DNA of 64,000 nt. It comes from Bacillota bacterium (GTDB lineage Bacteria; Bacillota; Clostridia; Lachnospirales; Lachnospiraceae). A model generated the notes under the pieces. It made no database searches and was not told the DNA's origin. It worked only from the letters and a program-made list of their open reading frames with translations. Shown piece by piece: positions 33,961 through 42,656 of the stretch. The translations under genes were made by a program, and so were the position numbers. Where the stretch lies: the NCBI GenBank assembly GCA_023392535.1, contig JAEVYY010000009.1, positions 248,001 through 312,000 of the forward strand, in the 5' to 3' direction. Numbering within the stretch: position 1 is the stretch's first letter; each line of letters begins with the position of its first letter.

Positions 33961-34659
33961 TTAAACCCAATCTGTCTTTTGGGCTAATTTATATCCGATA
34001 CCACGAAAGGTAGTAAGATATTCAGGCTCTTTTGGATTATCCTCTATTTTATTTCTCAGATGATTGATATGTACCATAACTGTATTATCATCATAAAAAT
34101 ATTCTTCCCCCCATACCGCGTGATATAACTGTTTTTTTGTAAGGAGCCGGTTCTGATTTTTCATAAAGAATACTAACAATTTGTATTCTTTGGCGTTCAA
34201 TGATAACACCTTTTGTTCTTTATAAACACTCGCACTTAATATGTCTACTCGTATCTTACCGCATTCCAGTAAGTTTTCAGTTGATTTACTATTTCCGTTG
34301 ATGCACATGCGGCGATGCCATACGCTAATTCTCGCTTTCAATTCGGCCATGCTGAAGGGTTTTACCAGATAATCATCTGCACCGAGCGATAGCCCTAAGA
34401 TTTTATCTATTTCTTCCCCCCTTGCAGTCAAGAAAAGGATTGGTACATTGCTTATTTCCCTGATTTTTCTCATAACACTGATTCCATCCAAATGTGGCAT
34501 CATAATATCTAAAAGACACATATCTATTGCTTTTTTTTCAAAGATAGCAATCGCCTCTGCTCCATCCCGTGCCGGGTACACCTGATACCCCTCCCCCATA
34601 AGCTGCTCTGTTAAAAGTGAAAGAAAATCCTGTTCATCCTCAGCAATCAATATTTTCAT
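33961..34659 (-). CDS. OmpR/PhoB-family response regulator
   Basis: Receiver domain with acidic pocket E7-D8 and phospho-acceptor D51 (CLLDIMMPHLDG), then KPF (DDYLVKPFSMAEL), and a C-terminal winged helix (LSLNAKEYKLLVFF, NTVMVHINHLRNKIE, RGIGYKLA). The start at 34659 (MKILIAEDE) is the standard receiver opening, with AGGGA upstream; 14 extra codons are possible from 34701. It leads the operon with the histidine kinase. A candidate promoter on the minus strand has TTTCAA (34722-34717), 18 bases, TATAAT (34698-34693). Targets are unknown, but the serine hydrolase ending 75 bases upstream is a natural one. Confidence 0.94.
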   Translation of the reverse strand: MKILIAEDEQDFLSLLTEQLMGEGYQVYPARDGAEAIAIFEKKAIDMCLLDIMMPHLDGISVMRKIREISNVPILFLTARGEEIDKILGLSLGADDYLVKPFSMAELKARISVWHRRMCINGNSKSTENLLECGKIRVDILSASVYKEQKVLSLNAKEYKLLVFFMKNQNRLLTKKQLYHAVWGEEYFYDDNTVMVHINHLRNKIEDNPKEPEYLTTFRGIGYKLAQKTDWV

Positions 34660-34692
34660 AAAAGCTTCCCTAACCTTTCGTTCATCCTTTCT

Positions 34693-34722
34693 ATTATACA
34701 CAAAATACGGAAGATTTTGAAA
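34693..34722 (-). promoter_or_regulatory. Candidate promoter for the two-component operon
   Basis: Minus-strand TTTCAA, 18-base spacer, TATAAT, lying between the serine hydrolase stop and the response regulator start. The -10 is perfect and the -35 weak. Confidence 0.45.
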
Positions 34723-34733
34723 CTGTCATCAAA

Positions 34734-36680
34734 TTATAAGAAAGGATTATACATGCCCCAAAAATCCATAATTACAAAAAACACAATGCAACTAGATGAA
34801 AATATAATATTTAGAATCTTACTGATTCTATTTGGTATTTTTTGAATAACTATATTTTTTATATTAAAAACAGATAATACAATACCAATAAGACAAATTC
34901 CCATGTTAATAAATACATGGTATCTCAGCTGCGAATAATAGTAACCGGAATCCATCTCAATTAAGCAAATGAATAGATTTAAAACAAAACTCATAATTAA
35001 AACAATAGTTAAATAAGCTATCCCATATATCTTCTTCCACGAAGCTCCACTCAAATGACTTGTACTCCCAGTCATTCTCATTATGGAATGGAAAATACTA
35101 TAAATCACAAGTAAGGTCATACTCAGCAACAATACTGACAGTACTAATATAGTAATATAGACTATTCGCTTTTTCTCCCATGATACCCTGAAATAATCCT
35201 GGATATTTGTAAACTTTATTTCTCCATTTTCCATCTTATGAAAAGCGACGTGCGTACCATCTTCACAATTGACAAATACGCCCTCTTCTATCTGCTGATA
35301 TCGCTTATCATTAATATATAATGTATGTTCGTCTGCTTTTTTAACTACGAAATCATAAAGGGGAAACGCGTATAATATCTTTGACATGCCACTGTGACAT
35401 ATTCTGGCTGACTGATAGGATCCCGTAAATCCGTCCACATCCGGAAGGTCTTTTTTCAATGCTGCTTCGCATTCTGCAGCGATCAGTGCTTTCATCATAT
35501 CCTTTGGCTTACAAACCAAATTCCAGCCAATCTGATGAACAATTTCACCTCCTGCATCTGTATTTGCTACTGCAACTACTACAAATTCCTGCTCCGGAAC
35601 AATCGCAAGAAATGTATGAAAATTGGTCGTCCCTCCATTGTGCCAATAGGTCTGACTTGCTCCTTCATATTGGAAAAATCCATGGCTCACACCTGCAATT
35701 GTCTTATCTGATTGATAAGTAGTCTGGAATAATTGCTCTCTTGTAGTTTTATTTTTAAATAGAATATTCTCATCTTTATCAGAAAGCTGCATTCCAAACC
35801 TTAATAAATCATTCGCAGTGCCATTTGCTGAACCTGCCGGATACATACTTACATAAGTATGTTTGGCTTTTACAAGTTTTTCGTCCTCATAAGAATACGC
35901 ATTACTTCTATTATTTAAAGTCAATTCGTTATCATAAAGTTTTGGATGCATGCTTGTGTGACTCATACCTGCCGGTTCAAATATATTCTTCCTTACATAT
36001 TCGTATAAATTCATACCAACTATACACTCAATAACATATCCAGCCAGACCGGCTCCATAATTGGAATAAGTACATACACGTCCCGGATCATAATACTGCT
36101 CTGCTTCTTCTTCCAATAGGGACTCCCTTAAATCAAGCATATTGTCTGTATTATTAAATAAACCGATTACATATTCATCATATCCAGCTGTATGGTTCAT
36201 AAGATTTAACATCGTTATTTTTTTCTTTGCTTTCATCTGTGCGACGAACTCTTCCGGTAAATACTTTCTGATGTCTGCATTCAGGTCAAGTTTTCCTTCT
36301 TCATATAACTTCATGGCTGCAACCCACACCATTGTTTTTGTGGTTGAACCCAATTCAAACACAGTGCGCTCCGGATCAACAGCTATCTGACTTTCTATAT
36401 CACTGCATCCATACCCTTTTTCAAATACTATTTTTCCATCTTTTGCTACTGCAACAGCCATTCCTGCCACTTTTTCCCCGACAATACCTACTATCATATC
36501 ATCAATTATTACGTCCAGTTCATCAATCGGGATCCCCGATGGCGTTTTATTTTCTTCCTCTGCATATACTTTATTTGCTCCGTTCACGGCAAATATATCA
36601 ATTAAATCTATTGGAGCTGAAACCAATCCTATTATTACTGCCAGCATCAATGCTATTCTCTTTATACCATATTTTTTCAT
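34734..36680 (-). CDS. Exported beta-lactamase-family serine hydrolase with C-terminal membrane helices
   Basis: A 648-residue protein. Signal-like hydrophobic segment at residues 8-34, then a PF00144 hydrolase domain to about 400: SxxK is S112-K115 (FELGSTTKTMVW), YxN is in CTYSNYGAGLAGYV, and the HxG equivalent is WHNGGTTNFHTF. A linker domain follows, and four hydrophobic segments near 505-640 anchor it. This architecture occurs in Firmicutes PbpE/FmtA-like proteins, thought to act on cell wall or teichoic acid esters or D-peptides. It is the last cargo gene before the right end and sits upstream of the two-component operon. Confidence 0.88.
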   Translation of the reverse strand: MKKYGIKRIALMLAVIIGLVSAPIDLIDIFAVNGANKVYAEEENKTPSGIPIDELDVIIDDMIVGIVGEKVAGMAVAVAKDGKIVFEKGYGCSDIESQIAVDPERTVFELGSTTKTMVWVAAMKLYEEGKLDLNADIRKYLPEEFVAQMKAKKKITMLNLMNHTAGYDEYVIGLFNNTDNMLDLRESLLEEEAEQYYDPGRVCTYSNYGAGLAGYVIECIVGMNLYEYVRKNIFEPAGMSHTSMHPKLYDNELTLNNRSNAYSYEDEKLVKAKHTYVSMYPAGSANGTANDLLRFGMQLSDKDENILFKNKTTREQLFQTTYQSDKTIAGVSHGFFQYEGASQTYWHNGGTTNFHTFLAIVPEQEFVVVAVANTDAGGEIVHQIGWNLVCKPKDMMKALIAAECEAALKKDLPDVDGFTGSYQSARICHSGMSKILYAFPLYDFVVKKADEHTLYINDKRYQQIEEGVFVNCEDGTHVAFHKMENGEIKFTNIQDYFRVSWEKKRIVYITILVLSVLLLSMTLLVIYSIFHSIMRMTGSTSHLSGASWKKIYGIAYLTIVLIMSFVLNLFICLIEMDSGYYYSQLRYHVFINMGICLIGIVLSVFNIKNIVIQKIPNRISKILNIIFSSSCIVFFVIMDFWGMYNPFL

Positions 36681-36715
36681 TATCTAATATTCCTGCCTTT
36701 TTGTTTTTACAACTA

Positions 36716-37609
36716 TTATAATGTACCTACATAAAAGGCATCTAATATTAGTCTTAAACTAACCTTAAAAAAACCCAGTTTTTCACCTGGAAAATTTGGT
36801 TCTATTATATCAAAATCACCTGCATTACCAGTAAACCCTGTTTTTCCACTTAAGGCCCCTTCCATCATAGTGAGAAAAGCATTGTGATTATTGCAGGAAA
36901 ATGATCTGCTTCCATTGGTAATGTCACCAGCCTCATCTACTAATTTATTTGTAAATTGAAAAGTAGCCGTCTGGGTGATTTCTAAAAATTCGTTTTTTTT
37001 AGGTGACTTCGTAATACAGTAAGACATGATACGTGCCAGATCTTCTGCTGTTGTCGAATGAATTTTATCCCCCTTGGCAGCATCCAACCCATTCGGTGTA
37101 ATAAAATATGTATTATAGCAGCCGATATCTCTGGCCTTCTGATTCATTAATTTTGCAAATCCTTCAACACTTCCACCAATATGTTCCGCTATCACAACAG
37201 CACTATCGTTATGCGATTCTAACATCAAAGAATAGAGCAAGTCACCTAATCTATAATTTTCTCCTTCCCTTACATTTAATTTCACTTTTGGCATTTTGGA
37301 TGCATAATTACTTACTTTAACAATATCATCCGGATTTCCGTTTTCTAATGCCACAATGCAAGTCATAATCTTTGTTGTACTCGCCATTGGCATAATCTCT
37401 TTTTCATTTTTTCCGTATAAAATACGCCCAGATTCCGCATCCATTAAAACTGCAGCCCGGGCGTATAATGTCTCTTCAAAACCATTATTCTCTTCAGCTT
37501 GTACGGTATTCCCAATGCTTCCGTAAAGGAAAGCAGCCATAATAACAAATGCACTTAACAGATAATAACCGAGTGTGTGTCTTTTCTTATATTTGATGCA
37601 TCTATTCAT
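36716..37609 (-). pseudogene. 5' fragment of the split D-alanyl-D-alanine carboxypeptidase
   Basis: Catalytic half of a penicillin-binding carboxypeptidase. A signal anchor at about residues 14-38 (ending NTVQAEE) is followed by SxxK S77-K80 (PMASTTKIMT), SxN S132-N134 (ESHNDSAVV) and KTG K256-G258 (LSGKTGFTGNAG). Host sequence ends at residue 264; the element then adds 33 unrelated residues before a stop at 36716. The missing 166 residues are at 14629-14128. The ATG at 37609 is used; a TTG lies five codons earlier. The gene follows scpB by 99 bases, the position of sporulation dacB after scpA-scpB in Bacillus subtilis. All catalytic motifs remain, so the product might fold partly. Confidence 0.9.
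36798..36840. other. attR-type junction: element to host carboxypeptidase gene
   Basis: The element arm GGTTCTATTATATCAAAATC (last A at 36818 omitted) ends at the crossover CC, 36819-36820, followed by host carboxypeptidase sequence. The arm is the partner of that at 14632-14652. Confidence 0.85.
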
Positions 37610-37708
37610 GTTACAGCCTAACAATTCTTTTCTTAAAACATATTCAAGTTGCTCTTTTTTTATGCTTTAAAAACCACTGCACTTGCTTACTCATAAAAGT
37701 CCTATTAA

Positions 37709-38278
37709 TCAAACATCTAATTTCATTTGTATCTCTTCTTCTGCCTGCTCTTTAAAATCTTCAATCTGATCTGCATTTAACTCTGGAAGATCTTCCAAGG
37801 ATCTTACTCCAAAGCTTCTTAAAAATTGCTCCGTTGTACCAAAAAGAAGCGGTCTCCCTGGTGCATCCATGCGCCCTAATTCCTTAACCAGATCTAATTC
37901 TATCAGTCGATTCACTGCGTGATCACAACTGACCCCACGAATTTTCTCGATCTCTAACTTGGTAACAGGCTGTTTATAAGCAATGATCGATAAGGTCTCA
38001 AGAACAGTATCTGTCAAAACATATTTTCTGGGGGTTGAAGCAACCTTTATCAGGTATTCATACAAATCCATCTTGGTACACATTTGATAGGCACCATCCA
38101 ATTCAATAATAGAAATGCCTCTATTATCGGATTGATATTTTCCCATCATCTCTTCCACAATTTGTTTTGTTTTTTTAGTATCTTCCCCTATTACATCTGC
38201 AAGTTTAGAGACTTCAACCGATTCCCCCATTGTAAATAGTACTGCCTCTATAATTGCTTCCTGTTTTTCTCTCTCCAC
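37709..38278 (-). CDS. scpB: Segregation and condensation protein B
   Basis: Kleisin-associated winged-helix subunit of the SMC-ScpAB condensin that organises the chromosome. 189 residues, with the family blocks IEAVLFTMGESVEVSKLADV, YVLTDTVLETLSIIAYKQPV and RGVSCDHAVNRLIELDLVKE, and GRPLLFGTTEQFLRSFGV near the end. The start is GTG at 38278. It follows scpA by 57 bases in the usual order. The gene downstream is the split carboxypeptidase. Confidence 0.96.
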   Translation of the reverse strand: MEREKQEAIIEAVLFTMGESVEVSKLADVIGEDTKKTKQIVEEMMGKYQSDNRGISIIELDGAYQMCTKMDLYEYLIKVASTPRKYVLTDTVLETLSIIAYKQPVTKLEIEKIRGVSCDHAVNRLIELDLVKELGRMDAPGRPLLFGTTEQFLRSFGVRSLEDLPELNADQIEDFKEQAEEEIQMKLDV

Positions 38279-38335
38279 GAATATCTCTACCCTTCCAATT
38301 CCTAAGTACTTATCCTTGCCTTCTTGTGCTCTTTC

Positions 38336-39079
38336 TTACATATTTGACGATATGATAATATCATCAAATATTTCTTCTTGTAAAATATTAATTTTACCAA
38401 TCTTCATAAGCTCTAAAATAACAAGAAATGAAACAATAATTTCCATTTTTGATACCTGCGATTCCAGTAAAGCCCGAAAACTAAATTTTTTATATTCCTT
38501 CGCATAGGCTTCTATATATAGAAATTTATCATCCATATTTACTTCATCTTTTTCGAGACGGCCAAACGTACTTCTGATGGGATCGATCTTATCCACTTGT
38601 TTTTTAATAACTGATTTAAATATGATATGTAACTTACTAAGATTCAGATCCCCTATTAATTCCTGATAATCTACCGGTGGTCTGTAATTTGCTATTTCAA
38701 CCGGTAATGTCTGGCTTTTATACCATGTCTTTCCTGCCGATAACTGCTTGTCCTTTAATTCATAAGACATATACTTATACATCTTATATTCCAATAATTT
38801 CTGAACCAGTTCTGCACGCGGATCTTCCTCTTCCCCCTCATCGTTTATTTCTTTTGGTAGTAACATTTTACATTTTATTTCTAATAAGGTTGCGGCCATG
38901 ACTAAAAATTCGCTCATTATATTCATATCTGTTGACTGCATCTGTTTAATATAATACATGTATTGCTCTGTTATCATCACGATTGGTATATCGTAAATAT
39001 CTATTTTATTTTTATCTATTAAATGCAATAAGAGATCCAGTGGTCCCTCAAATACTTGCAATTTTACTGGTATTGCCAT
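38336..39079 (-). CDS. scpA: Segregation and condensation protein A
   Basis: Kleisin subunit of the SMC complex, 247 residues. The N-terminal motif VFEGPLDLLLHLIDKNKIDIYDIPI is diagnostic (quoted across one domain; core GPLDLLLHLI). MNIMSEFLVMAATLLEIKCKMLLP is the second conserved block, also abbreviated. The C-terminal winged helix has FRALLESQVSKMEIIVSFL and LELMKIGKI. GGGGAAGG precedes the ATG. It is co-directional with scpB and the phosphoesterase upstream. Confidence 0.96.
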   Translation of the reverse strand: MAIPVKLQVFEGPLDLLLHLIDKNKIDIYDIPIVMITEQYMYYIKQMQSTDMNIMSEFLVMAATLLEIKCKMLLPKEINDEGEEEDPRAELVQKLLEYKMYKYMSYELKDKQLSAGKTWYKSQTLPVEIANYRPPVDYQELIGDLNLSKLHIIFKSVIKKQVDKIDPIRSTFGRLEKDEVNMDDKFLYIEAYAKEYKKFSFRALLESQVSKMEIIVSFLVILELMKIGKINILQEEIFDDIIISSNM

Positions 39080-39178
39080 CCGTGTGTCCTTCCCCTTTTA
39101 TAGCATAAGTTATATATAGTTCTATTTTACTAACATTTTCCTGTTTAAGCAAGTATTTCATTTCCCCTATAATTTAGC

Positions 39179-40033
39179 TTACCCTTTTCGAAGATGCACC
39201 ATAATCAGCTCACCGGGATTAAAAATTCGAATGGGTATTGTATGCATACCTAGCCCTCTGCTTAAAATCATCGTACTGTTTCCTTTCCTAAACAGGCCTC
39301 CGTCATATTTGGGAAACAATCGAAAAGACGGAGAAATCACACCTCCTAAAAAAGGACAGTTCATGACTCCCCCATGCACATGACCGGATACAACCAGATC
39401 TGCTCCCCATTTGGCATAGCAATCAAAATACTCTGGATTATGTGCTATCATAAGCTGAAATACTTCTTTTTTGGCTTTTCCCAATTTAGATTCAATATAT
39501 GAGGGATCCATCTTTGGTTTATGGCTTTTCTTATAGTAGTCTCGGTCAATCTCTAATCCACATATTTCTATATTAGATTTCACTAATAAAGTCCGTGCAT
39601 TGATTAAAAAAGAAACCCCTGATGCATAGATTGCGCTTTCATATCTTTGATACATATCACCATACTTATCCGTATCTAATCGTAAACGATATTCATGGTT
39701 CCCCATCCCATAATAGATAGGATACTTTTCTGCCAGTTCCTGAATTATATGAATAGCAGGCTCCATTGATTGTCCCGCTTTCGCTGTCAGTATATCGCCT
39801 GCAACCAGTATCCCATCTGGTTGCAGGTGATTGATGGATGACAATAGATCTTTATTTTCATTTCCGTAAGTTTTATTGTGAAGGTCTGAAAGTATAATCA
39901 TGTTTCTATCTTCTTTTATTTTATCTGATATAACCGTGTACTCAATGACCCGGAAGCGATTTGCATCCCGAATTATAATCAGTAAAAAAAATAATATTAT
40001 TATGATTAGTGCTATTTTTAAGCCTAAAAACAT
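39179..40033 (-). CDS. Membrane-anchored metallophosphoesterase (YkuE-like)
   Basis: N-terminal membrane helix (residues 5-22), then a calcineurin-like phosphoesterase: metal motifs ILSDLHNKTYG, GILVAGDILTA, YYGMGNHEYRLR, LMIAHNPEYFD and VVSGHVHGGVMNCP. This order (DxH, GD, GNHE, H, GHxH) is complete, so the enzyme should be active. Relatives such as YkuE and LpxG-like proteins act on envelope lipids or cyclic nucleotides; the substrate here is unknown. AAAGGTG precedes the ATG. It lies between two carboxypeptidase genes and scpA, which is common in Lachnospiraceae. Confidence 0.9.
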   Translation of the reverse strand: MFLGLKIALIIIILFFLLIIIRDANRFRVIEYTVISDKIKEDRNMIILSDLHNKTYGNENKDLLSSINHLQPDGILVAGDILTAKAGQSMEPAIHIIQELAEKYPIYYGMGNHEYRLRLDTDKYGDMYQRYESAIYASGVSFLINARTLLVKSNIEICGLEIDRDYYKKSHKPKMDPSYIESKLGKAKKEVFQLMIAHNPEYFDCYAKWGADLVVSGHVHGGVMNCPFLGGVISPSFRLFPKYDGGLFRKGNSTMILSRGLGMHTIPIRIFNPGELIMVHLRKG

Positions 40034-40141
40034 ATATTCACCTTTTCTAACATATCTATATGCAGATTCTCTATTGTTTTCTTAATTCTCTGATTCTTCT
40101 ATCCCTTATCGATAAAATTCTCCTAAAGTATACCATAATTC

Positions 40142-41407
40142 TTATAGCAAGAAAATGTTAAATACCTTTTGTACATAATCTTTATAATCTGCTTTTTCTA
40201 CATTTTCCCCAAATAAAATCGGTACACTTCCTATTTTCTTTCCATTTATACGATAGACAGCTTCTCCTACCACATCTCCTTTTTTTGCCGGAGCTTCTAT
40301 CACGTCTTTTAATTCAATCTCCTTTTGAATATTACTCAGGTCATTTCCTTCTACATCCAAATAGCGAAAGACTCCTTCGTATTCAATCGGTACATTATCT
40401 ACGATGGCGCCACTGATTTCAACCGGCTGTAAGGTATCCTCATTTTTATCTTCATAAAGATTACTGACGCTGAATCCATAATTAAGCAATGTAATTGCAT
40501 CCTGAAATCGAATCTTATAATCAGGGGCTGCCATAACTACTGCTATCATGTCAATATTATCTTTCCTCGCTGTTGCCGACAAACAATATTTCGCTGTATT
40601 GGTCGATCCTGTCTTTAGACCTGTTGCCCATTGATATTGCTTTATCAGCTTATTCGTACTGGAAAGCGTGAAATTACTGCTTCCCTTCGCTGTATTATGT
40701 GTGATATCCTCCATCCAGATCTTGGTATAGTTATAAATATCAGGATGTTTTGTAATCAATTCGCGCGACATAATAGCCACATCTTTGGCCGTCGTATAAT
40801 GATTGGTGGAACTCGTAAGACCACAACAATCTTCAAAATGTGTATCGTCCATATGTAAATCCATAGCTTTTTGATTCATCAATTTTACAAATTCTTCTTC
40901 GCTGCCCGCAATGTGTTCTGCCATTGCCACAGAAGCGTCGTTGCCACTGGCTACCGCAATACATTTTAACAGGGTATCCACTGTCTGTATTTCTCCTGTC
41001 TCCAAAAACACCTGGGAACCTCCCATTGATTTCGCATACTCACTTGTAATTACTTCATCGGTTAATTTAATTTTCCCTTTTTCAAGTGCTTCAAATGTTA
41101 GGAGTAACGTCATAATCTTTGTAATGCTGGCTGGACTCCTTCTTTCTGTCGCATCTTTTTCATAGATCACCTTACCAGTTGAGGCCTCCATCAATAACAC
41201 AGAAGGAGCTGCAACGGAAAGTGATACATTGGATCCATCGGTACTTTTTTGATTCGCTTCTTCCTGATCTGTCTCAGTTTGATTTTCCTCTACCTGAGTC
41301 TGCTTCGTATATAATATCTGATTTACATTTGTAGCTGCATAAATATTTTCTCCAAGCAAAAAACATAGTAATAATGACATTAGTAAGCAATTTATTGTTT
41401 TTCTCAT
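40142..41407 (-). CDS. D-alanyl-D-alanine carboxypeptidase, intact paralogue
   Basis: Low-molecular-weight penicillin-binding protein that trims the terminal D-Ala of peptidoglycan pentapeptides. Signal peptide residues 1-25, a Gln/Glu/Thr-rich linker to about 62, catalytic S94-K97 (PASITKIMT), SGN in VASGNDASVA and KTG in TGLKTGSTNTAKYC. The PBP5 C-terminal domain (ELKDVIEAPAKKGDVVG) and an amphipathic C-terminal helix follow. It shows how the split gene should look after KTG (KTG...A-YC), supporting the reconstruction. Its presence may make loss of the split copy tolerable in growth. 421 residues. Confidence 0.94.
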   Translation of the reverse strand: MRKTINCLLMSLLLCFLLGENIYAATNVNQILYTKQTQVEENQTETDQEEANQKSTDGSNVSLSVAAPSVLLMEASTGKVIYEKDATERRSPASITKIMTLLLTFEALEKGKIKLTDEVITSEYAKSMGGSQVFLETGEIQTVDTLLKCIAVASGNDASVAMAEHIAGSEEEFVKLMNQKAMDLHMDDTHFEDCCGLTSSTNHYTTAKDVAIMSRELITKHPDIYNYTKIWMEDITHNTAKGSSNFTLSSTNKLIKQYQWATGLKTGSTNTAKYCLSATARKDNIDMIAVVMAAPDYKIRFQDAITLLNYGFSVSNLYEDKNEDTLQPVEISGAIVDNVPIEYEGVFRYLDVEGNDLSNIQKEIELKDVIEAPAKKGDVVGEAVYRINGKKIGSVPILFGENVEKADYKDYVQKVFNIFLL

Positions 41408-41487
41408 AATGCATACCCCTACCGCATCTTCTATTACTAAACTTATTAATAATAGAACAAATATATACCTTTATCAGGTGAATGAGG

Positions 41488-41517
41488 AAAAAAAGAAGCA
41501 GATTACTCTGCCTCTCC
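41488..41517 (-). terminator. Terminator downstream of the CmpB-type membrane gene
   Basis: On the minus strand GAGGCAGA pairs with TCTGCTTC around GTAA and runs into TTTTTTTCC, 9 bases after the stop. Confidence 0.88.
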
Positions 41518-41525
41518 TTTTATCA

Positions 41526-42119
41526 TCAATACCATCGTGCTTTAATTTCCTGATATTTATCTATGATTCTTTCTCTATATTCACGAATATTAATTCCTAA
41601 TGCAACGATCAAGTGATAGATAAAATCAACTAAAACAATAGCCATAATACCTCTGCCTATATGAATCCCCAAATCCATCGGATATTTGTCAACCTGTATC
41701 ATAATAAAGCCATTTAAGAATTTAACGATTCCAATCGCATAAAAGCCCCATGCTACCGTACTCTCAAGACAAACTATACCCTGATAATTAAATGGTTTTT
41801 CATTATAATCCCACCAGACCTCCCCAAACATACGAAGCATAAGTTTTGCCACACAATATTCAAATAATGTTGCAGATACAGCTCCTGCTATGTAAAGTTG
41901 AACAATATTGTCACTTAATGGTGTCAAAAAAATATAACACCCTAATCCACCAAAACCATATATCGGACAAAATGGTGAGGTCGTAAACCCTCTATTCGTC
42001 AACTTTTTATTACAGAACGACATATAAATAGATTCAACCAGCCAGCCTAACATACTATATATGACAAAATAGGCAAAAAGATGAAAAACATCCGTGCCAA
42101 ATAATTCTCTTGTCCACAT
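41526..42119 (-). CDS. Putative ABC-transporter type IV membrane protein (CmpB family)
   Basis: A 197-residue membrane protein with about five hydrophobic segments. The conserved blocks FVIYSMLGWLVESIYMSFCN, KLTNRGFTTSPFCPIYGFGG and FEYCVAKLMLRMFGEVWWDY are those of the family PF06541, labelled ABC_trans_CmpB. No ATPase partner is nearby and the function is not established; some members regulate membrane processes. The ATG at 42119 follows GAGGG by 7 bases and is preferred to an upstream TTG. It is monocistronic, with its own terminator. Confidence 0.88.
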   Translation of the reverse strand: MWTRELFGTDVFHLFAYFVIYSMLGWLVESIYMSFCNKKLTNRGFTTSPFCPIYGFGGLGCYIFLTPLSDNIVQLYIAGAVSATLFEYCVAKLMLRMFGEVWWDYNEKPFNYQGIVCLESTVAWGFYAIGIVKFLNGFIMIQVDKYPMDLGIHIGRGIMAIVLVDFIYHLIVALGINIREYRERIIDKYQEIKARWY

Positions 42120-42269
42120 ACAAATTCCCTCATTGTTGTTTATTTGTTTAAACAATTATATACATATCTTCTATAAATTGCAATATATTATAGCGAATAA
42201 GCCATAAAAGAAAACCCTGGCCTACAGATAGAATGTATGTTTATATTGTTCAACTATCCAAATAAATAG

Positions 42270-42297
42270 AAAGTCCCCGGTCATAAGGCCAAGGACT
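42270..42297 (-). terminator. Terminator downstream of rpsU
   Basis: On the minus strand AGTCCTTGG pairs with CCGGGGACT (two G-T pairs) around a 7-base loop and ends in TTTC. The T tract is short. Confidence 0.65.
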
Positions 42298-42303
42298 CGT
42301 CTT

Positions 42304-42480
42304 TTAGTTATATTTACGTTTTCTAGCTGCTTCAGATTTTTTCTTACGTCTTACACTTGGTTTTTCGTAATGCTCTCTTTTACGGATTTCTTGCTGAATT
42401 CCTGCTTTAGCACAACTTCTTTTGAAACGACGTAATGCACTATCCAAAGTTTCGTTTTCTTTAACGATTACATTTGACAT
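42304..42480 (-). CDS. rpsU: 30S ribosomal protein S21
   Basis: Small-subunit protein near the anti-Shine-Dalgarno end of 16S rRNA. The 58 residues match the family throughout: SNVIVKENETLDSALRRFKR, then SCAKAGIQQEIRKREHYEKP and a basic tail. The ATG at 42480 has AGGTGTGAT upstream; the longer reading to 42522 is not supported. It stands alone, next to alaS but with its own terminator. Confidence 0.97.
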   Translation of the reverse strand: MSNVIVKENETLDSALRRFKRSCAKAGIQQEIRKREHYEKPSVRRKKKSEAARKRKYN

Positions 42481-42656
42481 AATATCACACCTACCTCTCT
42501 CCAGCCCTATATTGTGCACCATACGACTGTTCGAGTATTTACAAAGTCCGTGTTATCTATAGTGGAAACAAAGACTATTGATTGCACAAATAATATTATA
42601 TACATAATAAAACTATTCGTCAATACTTTTTTTGTTTTTATACATGCTTTATCATA

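Larger units (their letters stand above)
14630..36820. mobile_element. 22,189-bp serine-recombinase integrative element carrying redox genes
   Basis: Boundaries come from two independent signs. First, removing one copy of the segment between the CC dinucleotides at 14630-14631 and 36819-36820 rejoins two halves of a D,D-carboxypeptidase in frame. Second, joining the element ends gives a 44-bp dyad with 21-bp arms (GGTTCT...CAAAATCA against GGTTCT...CAAAAGCA read inward) around CC, as in attP of large serine recombinases. Three tandem recombinase genes and a DUF6870-like gene occupy the left 4.5 kb. The remaining 17 kb is electron-transfer and oxidative-stress cargo, a chemoreceptor, a two-component system and a serine hydrolase. 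No replication, conjugation or phage structural gene is present, so it is probably mobilised in trans or only excised. Confidence 0.88.

Noticed and set aside
14635..36818. Long direct repeats at the element ends
   Set aside because: Only the 5-bp GCAGG is shared, so tyrosine-integrase-type repeats do not apply; this fits serine recombination instead.
14630..36820. Prophage or conjugative element
   Set aside because: No capsid, tail, lysis, relaxase, coupling or replication gene is present between the two junctions.
42144..42155. TTGTTTAAACAA palindrome upstream of the CmpB-type gene
   Set aside because: A 12-bp A+T-rich palindrome can easily arise by chance and does not match a regulator box well enough.
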